The notes below the pieces were generated by a model. The model had not been told where the DNA came from and made no database searches. It saw only the letters and a program-made list of their open reading frames with translations. Below are positions 38,878 to 50,100 of a stretch of 64,000 nt of DNA, piece by piece (position 1 is the first letter of the stretch; each line of letters opens with the position of its first letter). The translations under genes were made by a program, and so were the position numbers. Origin of the DNA: Mactra quadrangularis (Eukaryota; Mollusca; Bivalvia; Venerida; Mactridae); assembly GCA_025267735.1 (NCBI GenBank), contig CM046304.1:24431381-24495380 (forward strand), read 5' to 3'.

Positions 38878-39372
38878 GTCATGTTCAAGTTGTTTCAGTT
38901 TTATGACATGATGTCATGTTTAAGTTATGTGTTTCAGTTTTATATCATAATGTCATGTTCAAGTTATGTTGTTTCAAGTTTATGACATAATGTCATGTTC
39001 AAGTTATGTTTCAGTTTTAAGACATAATGTCATGTTTAAGTTATGTTTCAGTTTTACAACATAATGTCATGTTCAAGTTATGTTTCAGTTTTATGACATA
39101 ATGTCATGTTTAAGTTATGTTTCAGTTTTACAACATAATGTCATGTTCAAGTTATGTTTCAGTTTTACGACATAATGTCATGATCAAGTTATGTTTCAGT
39201 TTTACGACATAATGTCATGATCAAGTTATGTTTCAGTTTTACAACATAATGTCATGTTCAAGTTATGTTTCAGTTTTACGACATAATGTCATGTTTAAGT
39301 TATGTTTCAGTTTTACGACATAATGTCATGTTCAAGTTATGTTTCAGTTTTATGACATAATGTCATGTTTAG
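38878..39372. repeat. 36-bp minisatellite, ~13-14 copies
   Basis: The unit combines ACATAATGTCATGTTCAAGT with TATGTTTCAGTTTTAC or TATGTTTCAGTTTTAT. The central GACATAATGTC is palindromic apart from its middle base. Units in the centre are nearly identical, while the first few (38,878-38,990) vary in length (GTTGTTTCAG insertions). The array ends in degenerate copies. Both strands are closed to long reading frames. Confidence 0.9.
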
Positions 39373-39749
39373 TTCTAAGGGTCAATGTCATGTTGAAATT
39401 CTCTGGCACTTAAAGTCATGTCCATATTGTCTGACCCATGGTCACTTTTATATGCATAACATAATACATAACAAAATGATTCACAGAAAATAAAGTTTCT
39501 TTTGTTTTCAGAAAAAAGATTGGCAAGTCTTGACAAGCTTTAATTATTTATTACACAAAAAGCATGATGCAAGATTGAATAAGAAAATACTTAATGTGAT
39601 TTACAGCAAGTTAAGATTTGTAAGAAGTGTTTTAAACTATTTTTTCTTTAAAAAATTTTGCTGAGATAAGCATGGAAAATAATAAAACCACTTATCAATA
39701 AATGCATGAAATATAAGGTACATGTATGCAGAATACAGAGACCTAATAA

Positions 39750-39800
39750 TGCAAGGGTGGATCCTATTTTTTCTTTGAAGGGGGGAGGGTCAAGATTATT
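39750..39800 (+). repeat. Short fragment of the G-rich dispersed element
   Basis: AAGGGTGGATCCTATTTTTT followed by GGGGGGAGGGTCAAG repeats the arrangement at 37,651. Only the terminal part is recognisable. Confidence 0.3.
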
Positions 39801-40557
39801 TTCCTAGAGGGCTAAGACACATACATGGGATTACATGCAATTTTATTTAAGATTCAATTTTTAATTTTTCTTTTTTCTTTTTTTATTTGTTCACTTTAAT
39901 TGTGACACCTACATAATGAGTCAGTACCCCAAGAGAGATCCACACTTGCAATGTATAAATAAAATTGCATTAGAAAAAATTCTTGAAACAATAAGTCATA
40001 AAATAAAGAATAGGGACACTCAATATATTTCACTTCAGTACATGTATATTCCACTTAATGTGGGAAAAACAAGCCAGGACATTTCAATAGATCAGGGCAA
40101 AACTGGTCTAGCTACATGTAAATAAAGAAGAAAGTAGACTAGTTTTGCACTGACAAATCGAAATAAATCAACAACCAATTTTGTAGTTGTATCCAAATAA
40201 GGTATGCAGTATCAATACATAGGAGAAGAGACTAAAGTCACAGACAGAATTAGACAGGTGACAAAGTTAACAGTTGTTTTGTACTATCAAATGTCTGGAT
40301 CTTTTCATGTTGTCATCAATAACTATAAAGGATGTATAATATAGAACAGGCAGTGATGTAACCTGTTCTAGCAAGCATCTGCATATCCTAATTTCAAGTT
40401 ATCGCCTTAACCAACAAGCCCAAGCCCAAAACAAGTAAAAACTGATTTAGGCTATTGATTTTTTTTATAAATAGCCACTGGCCCAAGGTAATAGTTTTGG
40501 CAACTGCTCAAATTTACGATGATGACTGAATTGTGTAGAATGGTATCATCAATTTTA

Positions 40558-40740
40558 TTCAACTGTCAGTGGTCACTGGTGCATACATTAACCCCGCTGA
40601 TTTAAATACTCATTGTAGTACTTCTTCACTCAAAACTGATAATAATAATAGATGTCCATATTTTTTAATAGAGGTTATCAAAAACAAATATTGAATATTT
40701 AAATCAGCAGGGTTAATGTAAGCATCACTGATAGTTAAAT
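40558..40740. mobile_element. Foldback MITE, copy 4 (best preserved) of the local family
   Basis: The left arm TTCAACTGTCAGTGG leads to GCATACATTAACCCCGCTGA and TTTAAATACTC. The right arm carries the inverse, GAATATTTAAATCAGCAGGG, then TTAATG…CACTGATAGTTAAA. The arms are about 55 bp and the element about 183 bp. Its right end is only ~33 bp from the donor side of the CARS exon at 40,773. Confidence 0.75.
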
Positions 40741-40772
40741 ACAATTAAACAATAAGAGGTTCCAGTACCAAC

Positions 40773-40867
40773 CTTTTGTCTTGTCAAGCTGTTGTAGATC
40801 TTCAACTTGGACGGTTTCCTACCAGGTACTGGAGGAGACCATGCTGGCTGAGATCTCTTAGCTTTTC
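40773..40867 (-). CDS. CARS1: Cysteinyl-tRNA synthetase, cytosolic: second coding exon
   Basis: On the - strand a TTTCAG acceptor leads into 95 nt. Two bases complete a Gly codon begun in the first exon, and 31 codons follow, ending in phase 0 at an AAAAG|GTTGGT donor. The peptide reads KAKRSQPAWSPPVPGRKPSK and then LKIYNSLTRQK. Cysteinyl-tRNA synthetases begin their catalytic domain with an L-x-I/L-Y/F-N-T/S-L-T-R-x-K-E motif (bacterial CysRS has LKIFNTLTRQKEEF). Animal cytosolic enzymes precede it with a short QPxWSPP-type segment, which matches here. The enzyme charges tRNA-Cys with cysteine in the cytosol. The zinc-binding CGPTVYD and HIGH motifs should be in the next exon, which I could not find in the window. 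The donor GTTGGT is weaker than usual. Confidence 0.88.
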
Positions 40868-40991
40868 CTGAAATACATAGATAATTTAACACATTACAAA
40901 TATGTAGCTTTTTATAACAAGAGACAAGCACTTGAGCAGGGCTTGACATAAAAAGTCATCCAATTACCCCTTGCAATTAACAGAATACATG

Positions 40992-41450
40992 GGGCCTGTT
41001 GCCTAAGCATATCGCTAGGTATCGCTACATAGCAAAGAAAGACTTGCTACAAGATATCGCTTCATTTTTCGCTATGTAGCGAGAGCTTGTGTAAAAAATT
41101 TTCCCTACCCAAAAGTGCTGTTACGAATCAAAATGTCTGCCTCCACAGTAATGTGACTTCCAGTTTGACAATAATTTGTTATTAATGTTTGGCTGACTAT
41201 AGATGAATTGAAATTAATATTTGTAATTGTTTATATAAGCATATGTTTTTGCAATGATTTTACACTTTTCAAAGACATAATTATTTGGTTTGAAAATTGC
41301 CCTAAAAACATGCAATTGCAATAAGCCCTTTCTGTACATCAGCACAGGCCACCATCTTGGTTTGTGACATAAATAGCAAGCTGTTTCCAAAAGAAGAATA
41401 GCTACAAGAAAGCGCTTTCAACAATAACAAAAGTGTTAGGCAACGGACCC
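40992..41450. mobile_element. Non-autonomous DNA transposon with GGG(C/T)C(T/C)GTTGCCTAA termini, in CARS intron 1
   Basis: The left end GGGCCTGTTGCCTAA (40,992-41,006) and the reverse complement of the right end GGGTCCGTTGCCTAA (41,436-41,450) differ at two of 15 positions. Both are flanked by ATG, a possible 3-bp target duplication. A 3-bp duplication and GGG-type ends would fit PIF/Harbinger, but that is only a suggestion. The interior contains smaller palindromes (CGCTACATAGC / GCTATGTAGCG) and no open frame of note. Confidence 0.65.
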
Positions 41451-43267
41451 ATGTACATGTATAAAATCATATGCAATATAATAAAATAGCTATTTTGTAA
41501 TATAATATTTGTATCATTATACAATTCATACTGAAGTGTATATTCACAATGTGAAAGTAAAATTTTTTACTTTAAATATTGATTTTTAAACAAAAAATTC
41601 CAGAACTAAGTAAATAAATAGTTAAATAAATAGATAAACAAATAAACAAAACAAAAAGCTATAAACCTCACCATATTCATCATATTCTACGTCCATTTTG
41701 CCTTAACTTACAAAAACAATAATACTAACACTTATCAAATGAGCTCTACCTAGACCTGTTTCAAACAGAGAATGCAAGGCTTTCAAGTCTGGACCCAGAT
41801 TTTATACCAAACATTTATACAGACACAAAGTTGATGCAATATTACTTAGTATTTAAATATAACCAACCTAGACAATAAAGAAGTTCTATGAAAAGATCAC
41901 GCTCATATTAAGTGTACACAGAATGTTGCAATCATTACCTTAAGATATTTATAGACCAAGCTAGTTTCATATACATGTACTAGAAACTATAATTTACAAT
42001 ATGTTTGTATCAATTTTCTTATCAATATTGTAGCGATTTCAAATCCATGGATTTATAAATACATGGAGTTACAAGGATTTTCTTAATATTTTATGGAAAG
42101 GGTCAAGGCTCTTCATTCAACACATTTTGGTTAAAGTTTATTACAGTGGTTATATAAGGTGCACTCCTGGCAGGTACATGTATTTTGACAAATCAATATT
42201 TTTAGATAACGATATTGGGAACCAAGCTCAAAAATATCTTACTCTGCCCCACACTATGAATTTGAAAAAAAAATACCAAAGGTTCAAATTGTGAACACAA
42301 GTACAAACATTTTTTTTTAAAAGAAACAAAATTAATGTATTGCACTCTTATTCTTAACCCAGAACTTGTAATATCATAATTTCATGGGAAAGCTGAATGC
42401 TGTATGAGCAAATATCTTCATGATGAAGAATATCGAATGCATCATGAATTAACATGAAGTGAAAGAAAAACCCAGAATGGAATCCTATAATATCTAAACA
42501 TAGATCTATACATACTCAAGTTGGGAATTCCCAATAAGCTAAAAAATCAACTTTCATTTTAGGCATAGAAATACAGAACATTTTTTGAGCACCACAGGTT
42601 ATGACAAAACTGTAATGATAAGTGCCTAATTACAAGATGAGGTATACTGCGGCTTACTGCCATCGTTATAGTGGGATACTACCAATATCAACAGCAGTTT
42701 GCGTAAGTTTTATCTAACTTTATCATGCAGCTGAAAGTGTTATGTAGAGTCTTTTATATAGAACTCGGGAAAATAATGATAAGTAAGTATTGGCTGGCAC
42801 TTCACAGTAGGAAAAAGAGTGTTTACCACGAATTTTATCATACAAATGTCCTCACAGGGCATGCATTTTACCAATGGTTTGCTGGGCTCGTAGTCAAAGT
42901 AGATTGGGATGTGGGGTTTCAAATGACTTGAGCATAACAAACACTGGCTACAGATTCATCCAGCCCCTAGAAAGTTCTACACTTGCATTATTTAAATAAA
43001 AAAATAAGCCATACAACTATGAGAAAGTTACTGTTTGTCCTTGTTCAGGCTTGTTGGAAAAAATGACAAATTAGGTAAAAATCATTCGATTTTGTGTCCT
43101 ATTGTGTACATGGAAAATCAACTTTATAAGAAGGTCAATAATATGAAATCATTATTCAAAACTTCTCCATGCACAAACCCAATTTTCATGTTATATAGTG
43201 AAAGGCAAAATATTTTGCTAACTCAAATATATATATGAATCTATTAAATGCCATGGTTAGATCAATC
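41451..43267. other. CARS intron 1, AT-rich, nothing identified
   Basis: No exon, repeat family or RNA was recognised. Overlapping open frames near 42,725-42,940 on both strands lack coding character. Confidence 0.45.
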
Positions 43268-43680
43268 TGATTAAAACCCGATCTAAAATTTTACACTCGC
43301 ATACTCGCTAATTTAGATCTGGCCTTTTCCAAACGAAGGTCACATTCAGGTGACCTTTTCTCATCATAATATTCATGACGAAATTGTTATAATACGTAAC
43401 TTGTTTACATCATCTACGTCACGCAATTTGAAATGAGCCGCCCAATCGGAGACTGTGAATAATACTGCTGTTAAATAAGCATGCAAACTTTGGTCTAAAA
43501 ATAGAAATTATGAAATCAAAATGTGTTTAATAGTGTTTTCGTCTAGATGAAAGCTACTCATTGATTGGTATCACAAAGTTCATCTCGACGTGACCTTCTA
43601 CGGAGAAAGTAGAGAGCCTGTACAACAACGCTCTACAAGATATCTGTTTACGGAGAGTCGGGTTAGATTTGAAACCCATT
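43268..43680. mobile_element. Probable DNA-element insertion with AACCCGA termini, in CARS intron 1
   Basis: The segment stands out by higher CpG and GC. It is bounded by TTAAAACCCGATCTAAAA on the left and GAGTCGGGTTAGATTT on the right, whose reverse complement (AAATCTAACCCGACTC) resembles the left end. The inverted ends are short and imperfect, and no clear target duplication was found, so the extent is approximate. Confidence 0.35.
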
Positions 43681-43758
43681 ACCTATTTGTGAGTGGACAC
43701 TCAACATCACCACTATAAAAGCTAGCTAGGAGGTAAGTGACTACAAGTGCCTTATTTC

Positions 43759-44312
43759 GGGTCCATGTATTTACTGAAATACACCTGATTTCCCGAAATA
43801 CAGTGGATTTCCCGAAATACACAAATACACACTTAATAAATTAGTATAGAGCTGTTAAAACATATTTAAATTTTAAAATATAGATTATAATGCTTCAAAA
43901 TACATTATATTATTAATATATGCGACCCAATTTGATGTGTTATAATAAAATTAAGTAAAAAAAATAACATAAATGGTCGAGACAAACATTCATCATAGTG
44001 TATTTTGGGTGCTATAATAACGATTTTGACATTTAAAATATTTTATTGTTACTTAAAAATAGAAAATAATGAATATGTAATAACATGTTTACATATTTAT
44101 TGTTCATGTAAGGCTAAGTGAATTAATAATATCCGAAATACAATTCGAAAATGGTCACATATGATTAGAATTTTGAAGCATTATAATCAATATTTCAAAA
44201 TTAAACATGTTTTAATAGCACAATACTAATTTATCAAGCATATTTCGGGTGTATTTCGGGAAATACACTGTATTTCAGGAAATCAGGTGTATTTCGGTAA
44301 ATACATGGACCA
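43759..44312. mobile_element. Long foldback element (554 bp) with 9-bp target-site duplication, in CARS intron 1
   Basis: The outer arms are inverse copies: left GGGTCCATGTATTTACTGAA, right ending GGTAAATACATGGACCA. They contain repeated TTTCCCGAAATACA / TGTATTTCGGGAAA motifs. Inner arms are also inverse (ATTATAATGCTTCAAAA versus TTTTGAAGCATTATAAT), giving arms of roughly 165 bp each. The element is flanked by identical CCTTATTTC at 43,750-43,758 and 44,313-44,321. Nine-bp duplications are typical of Mutator-like elements. No transposase is present. Confidence 0.85.
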
Positions 44313-44683
44313 CCTTATTTCACGTCTTATTTTTTATACTGAATAAAATTTATTAGTCCTGGAATTCGGGCAAGTGGCAGTTATGTGATTAAGACCATGT
44401 CTAAATTTTGCAAAACAATAATGAACCACTAAAAAAAATCTTAAAGAATAACATCACTGGGGAATATGTCTCATGTCATAGGAGATGATAGTTACCATTT
44501 TTCAACATTGAAATTCAAACTATCAATGTCAACAAGAGTTATATATAAATTATATTAAATATTTTAGTTAACAAGAAATCACAAACACAACATTCACATT
44601 GTATGGCTGAGAAAACGTTTTGACGTTGCAACACATGACCAGATGTTCGGCAAAAAATAACGAGAAAAGTAAGAGAAACTTAC

Positions 44684-44699
44684 CAGATTTTTCTGCCAT
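44684..44699 (-). CDS. CARS1: Cysteinyl-tRNA synthetase, cytosolic: first coding exon
   Basis: On the - strand, ATG GCA GAA AAA TCT G is followed directly by the consensus donor GTAAGT. The single leftover base joins the two bases that open the exon at 40,867, giving MAEKS-G-KAKRSQPAW. The short, charged N-terminus before the catalytic domain is usual for animal cytosolic CysRS. The ATG has A at -3 (GAAATGG, a good initiation context). The splice phases agree exactly, which is strong support for such a tiny exon. Intron 1 is about 3.8 kb. Confidence 0.8.
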
Positions 44700-44960
44700 T
44701 TCTACTGAGGTAGTTATAATCCAATGTCTGAACACAATATTATCCACTGACTTATCTAGCTAAGTGAATGCACACCACTTTTTATGACGAAATATGTTGT
44801 ACAATTCTGTGAGTCAGTAAGAGTAACCTCCCTTGTCGACTTTAAAGTAAAGTTTAAATATCCGTATGCACGGTATTTCGCCGGATAAGAAACTCCATCC
44901 ACCTTTATCTCCCTTTAGTTTCAGCTAAAGATTTCTCCTGGACTCCAAAATACAACGGAC
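44700..44960 (-). promoter_or_regulatory. Presumed 5'UTR and promoter region of CARS1
   Basis: This is the sequence immediately upstream of the CARS start. It has raised GC/CpG content compared with its surroundings (around GCACGGTATTTCGCCGGATA) and no obvious TATA box, as expected for a housekeeping gene. The transcription start cannot be fixed from sequence alone. Confidence 0.35.
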
Positions 44961-45695
44961 CAGCATGAACTACAGAAATACTGCATATGCAAGACAATCT
45001 TACACGTTGCTTTTATTTTCTTTCTGTTTGCTTTCTACTTTTCTGAAATAATTCATACAAAATAAAATCAGTAATTTCAAAAGATAGACACCAGCAAAGA
45101 ATGTTGCATTTCCATAAACATTTACATGATTAATGTAGTTAAAATAGATACAACTTTGTGAAAACCTCTTTCAAATACTTATGTCTCATTCAAATAAGGA
45201 TAATTGTGACATTTTTTCTTTCTTAGACGTTTATAATACTCACATATAGGTAAAAAGGAAATCGAACAAGCAGCTAAATCATTATTTTTACGAGGGTCAT
45301 TAACCCCGAAAAAGTTGTAAACGATTGTAGGAATCTGCTTACACTAAAATACATGCATGGTTCCTTCTACGTTTTGGTACATGAAATAAATAAGGCATGA
45401 CATTACCCTCTAAGAAGACCAAAACGAACCTTAACTATGGAGTTTACATATTTGTTTTTAAAAGATCAAATTCTATTGACCAAGCCTTATAATGCAAATG
45501 TGTACTTATTATTGCTAGTGTGAATATTTCTACACCTAAGCGTAAAACTATACCTTTGTTTCCTGAAACTGTACACTGAAATTAAACTAAACAGAATTTA
45601 AGAAAACAACAACTTTTGTCATTCAGTTTTTATGAGCTTTTGCATTTGATCAAAATACAAATGTAGCATTTATAATCAGTAAACTACAACTATCA
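44961..45695. other. Intergenic AT-rich sequence, nothing identified
   Basis: No gene, RNA or repeat was recognised upstream of the CARS promoter region in this interval. Confidence 0.5.
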
Positions 45696-45845
45696 AATGG
45701 GTCAGTTGAAAATCTAGAATGGGAATTGAAAGCTCATTCTTGTTTCCAGAGGTTAATCAAAATTGTCGATCTTACTAGTATCGAGAATCCTAATTAACCT
45801 CTGGGTACGAGAATGTCAAAAGCTGCACCAACTGACTTTTTTCAT
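45696..45845. mobile_element. Short foldback element (hairpin MITE)
   Basis: GGGTCAGTTG…CCAGAGGTTAATCAAAATTG and the inverse on the right (…CTAATTAACCTCTGGGTACG…CAACTGAC) make arms of about 65 bp with mismatches and indels. The outermost GTCAGTTG / CAACTGAC and the inner CCAGAGGTTAAT / ATTAACCTCTGG match exactly. Confidence 0.6.
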
Positions 45846-46389
45846 TATATAATACAGGGTCTGTAGCCACATGATCCACAACAATAACGAATACGGTAAA
45901 CAGCAGTTCTTTTGTGATTTCACTTTCCAGACAAATAACTGAATAACATCAATTGAATATAAAATATCTACAACTCGACGGATTGTACCTTTTCCCTTTA
46001 AGATTACAATTGATTCTTTGAGTTTTGATCGTTAGCTCCATATCCCCCGCAAATAAATTGAATCTTTCTATGATTACATAGAAGCCTATCATGACTTTTC
46101 AAAATACGCAGACGTTTGGCTTTATGTATAATGAAATAATTTGTAATATCCCCTTCGCTTCATAAAACACATTCCAAATTGGAAACAGCAATAGAAGCCA
46201 TAACATCATCCTTTCATTCCAAACAATTGGTTTTTTTTCTACATGTTTTGGTACAAAGTAGCATTGCAAACTGCCAATTTTGTTTTAAAAGCGAATGGCG
46301 ATGGAAAATAATTCCCGACCCTTACTTTAAACATGCAAATAAAATGGCCGTTGTAATTATGTATTTTGATTAGATTTAATATAAAATAG

Positions 46390-49300
46390 TCAGTATATGT
46401 CCTACAGCGACAAGGAATGAACTGTGCATTATAGTAATGTTACTATGAGTTTATTAAGTACATGTAGGCCCTACGTAATTAGAAGAATAATTGTTTTGGT
46501 GACATAGAGCGACATAGAAAGCATACACACAACCATTGTGTGTTTTTAGATTAATAAAAACCATACTCGTATTAGGTATTTGAATGGGTAGACAGAAATA
46601 ACTTTCTACTATTATGTTGCGTGTGAAAGTGTAAAATACATTTACATGTACTGTGGGTATATGTCATACAGCGACTTAGATAGAAATGACAACCAACTGT
46701 TATATTGTGTTTTGGTGTCATACATAAAGGGAGGGTATTTATGTCATACAGCGACAAAGATAGAAATGAAAACCATATGGTATATTGTGTTTTGGTGTCA
46801 TACATAAAGGGAGGGTATTTATGTCATACAGCGACAAAGACAGAAATGACAACCAACTGTTATATTGTGTTTTGGTGTCATACATAAAGGGAGGGTATTT
46901 ATGTCATACAGCGACAAAGATAAAAATGAAAACCATATGGTATATTGTGTTTTGGTGTTATACATAAAGGGATGGTATATGTCATACAGCGACAAAGATA
47001 GAAATGAAAACCATATGGTATATTGTGTTTTGGTGTCATACATAAAGGGAGGGTATTCATGTCATACAGCGACAAAGATAGAAATGAAAACCATATGGTA
47101 TATTGTGTTTTGGTGTCATACATAAAGGGAGGGTATTCATGTCATACAGCGACAAAGATAGAAATGAAAACCATATGGTATATTGTGTTTTGGTGTCATA
47201 CATAAAGGGAGGGTATTCATGTCATACAGCGACAAAGATAGAAATGAAAACCATATGGTATATTGTGTTTTGGTGTCATACATAAAGGGAGGGTATATAT
47301 GTCATACAGCGACAAAGATAGAAATGAAAACCATATGGTATATTGTGTTTTGGTGTCATACATAAAGGGAGGGTATATATGTCATACAGCGACAATGATA
47401 GAAATGAAAACCATATGATATATTGTGTTTTGGTTTCATACATAAAGGGAGGGTATTTATGTCATACAGCGACAAAGATAGAAATGAAAACCACATGGTA
47501 CATTGTGTTTTGGTGTCATACATAAAGGGAGGGTATATATGTCATACAGCGACAAAGATAGAAATGACAACCAACTGTTATATTGTGTTTTGGTGTCATA
47601 CATAAAGGGAGACTATATATGTCATACAGCGACAAAGATAGAAATGAAAACCATATGGTATATTGTGTTTTGGTGTCATACATGAAAGGAGGGTATATAT
47701 ATCATACAAATTATCAAAGAAAGAAATTACAGGTACTACATGTTCTACGTACTGTTATATTGTGTTTGGTATTAAATTATTACCCTGAGTGTATTTATGT
47801 AAAATACTTACCATGTTTGTACATACGATATGGTGTCATATGGTGACAAAGAATGAGTTGACCACTACTTAGTGTTGTTTATTGTCTAAATGCATACAAG
47901 TAAAGGGTGGATATATTAGGTTATACAGCGAAACAAACCCAAAGACTTATACTGTTATGTTTTGTAACGTGTAAAATACTTACCGTACCACAAGGGTACA
48001 CGTCGTAAAGCGACAAAGAAAGAAATGATTCTTACTGCTTTAATTAATGTGTTTGGTGTAAAATACTGACCATGGTTGTAATGATGTCATACAGCGACAA
48101 GGATAGAAGTAATTCTTACTGTTAGTTTATGTATGGTTTAAAATACATACAATGAGGGCATATAATTATTATGTTATACAGTGGAATTCTAAGGAAGAAA
48201 GAAATCCTACTATATCTAGTGTTTGGTGTAAAATACTTACCATGTTGGTATATGTCATATAGCGACAAAGACAGAAATTGTACTGTTGTCTTACGTTGTG
48301 TTTGGTTCAAAAACATACATAGAGGGAATGTATGTTATAAAGGGACAAAGATAGAAGTGACTACGACATTTATGTTGAGTTGTGTTACAAATATATTCAC
48401 TAAGTAAGTGAACATTTAATACAGCGACACAGAAAGGAATGACATCTACTGTATTGCTGTCTGTGATTGGTTTAGAATATTACAACATAAACTTGTGTAT
48501 ATGTAATAAGCGACAAAGACAGAAATGACTTCTACTATTTTCTTGTGATTAGTTAAAATGATATATTGTGAGTTATTATGTCACAAAGAGACAAGGAAGG
48601 AAATTACTAAATGTACTTCTGTTTTGTTATGGCTGGTAAAAAAAGTCATTGCAAGTTTTTTACGTCATACAGCGACAAAGAAAGAAGTGACTACAACGTT
48701 TATGCGGTGTTTGCTATGAACACTTACCTTTTGGGAATATTTGTCAAACAGCGACAATGTAAAAACTGCTTACTGCTGTTTTGTTTTGCCTGATTTTAAG
48801 TACATGGTAATACATCGTGGGTTTTATATGTCATACAGCGACAAAGAAAGAAGTGACTACAACGTTTATGCGGAGTTTGCTTTAAATACTTACCTTCAGA
48901 GTATATATATGTCAAAAGCGACAAAGAAAGAAATGATCACTACTGTTTTGTTTTGCCTTGTTTAAAATACATGGTAATGCATCGTGGGTTTTATATGTCA
49001 TACAGCGACAAAGAAAGAAATGATTACTGCTGTTTTGTTTTGCCTTGTTTAAAATACATGGTAATACATCGTGGGTTTTATATGTCATACAGCGACAAAG
49101 AAAGAAATGACTACAATGTTTACGCCATGTTTGCTTTAAATAATTACCTTGTGAGTATATATATGTCAAACAACGACAAAGAAAGAAATGACCACTACTG
49201 TTTTGTTTTGCCTTTTGATTAAAATTTCCACCATACAGGAGTTATGCTTTACAGCGACAAAGAAAGAATTTTAAATAGCGGATACCAAAATATTGTTTGG

Positions 49301-49450
49301 GTAAGAAAAATATTCACTCTGGGTAGATATGCACGCAAAGTAAGAAAATACATCCACTGTTATGTAATGTTACATATGCTGTAAGAACTTATCTTGTTGG
49401 TTTGTTGGTATGTATGTCAACAGAGACAAAACAAAGAAATGACCACTAGT
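46390..49450. repeat. Satellite X: tandem array with conserved core GTCATACAGCGACAAAGA
   Basis: From 46,663 to about 47,709 there are 13 nearly identical 80-bp units. Each is the core plus TAGAAATGAAAACCATATGG, TATATTGTGTTTTGGTGTCA and TACATAAAGGGAGGGTAT. On both sides the array continues in degraded form: the core (GTCATACAGCGACAAAGAAAG followed by AAATGA) recurs at irregular intervals of about 70-130 bp to ~49,430, while the intervening sequence drifts to other words such as GTTTTGTTTTGCCT. Since 80 is not a multiple of three, the same peptide recurs in all three frames, so these frames are not genes. Confidence 0.92.
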
Positions 49451-50100
49451 GTTATGTTTTGTCTGGTTATTATAAGAATATATGTACCTTAACACAGGTA
49501 TAACTTTATAAAAAAAACGAAGATAATTTGTAGTAAATAATATTTCTAAAAACAACATTAAATCTCGTCGTCATTCCACGAAAATGCGAAAAACAATATC
49601 GTAAGTCAATTAAGTAAATACACAGTTGAAAGTCTGAACGTTGATAAAACAATAATGATTTGATGTTCAGAAGATATGAACTTTTCTACACGATAGGGTT
49701 AATTAATACGACAAAGAACCACCAAATTGTGAATGTTTCCTGCTTTTAAATAACGATTATTTTTATTGTAAGCATGTCTGTGAAAAACACCGCTGGATAT
49801 AATCAATACATTTCCATCAGTGAAATGAATCGAGTGTCATGGTATATAAAAGATAAATAAAAGGTGAAATGTTTGAGACGTCATTATTACAACAAACATT
49901 TAAAAATCCTCTTCTTAAAACATCTTCTTCTTTGCTTGTTGTTTCCATGGAAGGTCTGTGGTTTTTTCACTGTTGTTGTTGTTGTTATGTCTTCAAACGT
50001 CTTATCATATAAAATCCAAGAAGCATAACAATATTATGTAAAACATTCTAAAACATTGTATTTTAGAAAATTGTTTAAAAAAAAATAGAATATTAAAATT
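49451..50100. other. Junction between satellite X and the composite satellite
   Basis: AT-rich sequence with no recognised repeat unit or gene. A short (TTG)n-like run is present near 49,973. Confidence 0.45.

Noticed and set aside
1..40700. Third exon of cysteinyl-tRNA synthetase
   Set aside because: I looked on the - strand for the codons of CGPTVYD, HMGHAR, MNITDID, DLKFPHHDNE and KMSKS-type motifs and did not see them. Reading by eye may miss a short exon, so absence is not proven.
46663..47709. CRISPR-like regular repeat array
   Set aside because: Both 'repeat' and 'spacer' are conserved between units, the genome is eukaryotic and no cas genes exist. It is an ordinary tandem satellite. 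The same reasoning excludes 38,878-39,372 and the ~30-bp arrays.
46705..47846. Series of overlapping ~60-aa frames with identical peptides (MCFGVIHKGRVFMSYS…)
   Set aside because: They are the 80-bp satellite read in successive frames. Identical peptides recurring every 80 bp reflect DNA identity, not protein selection.
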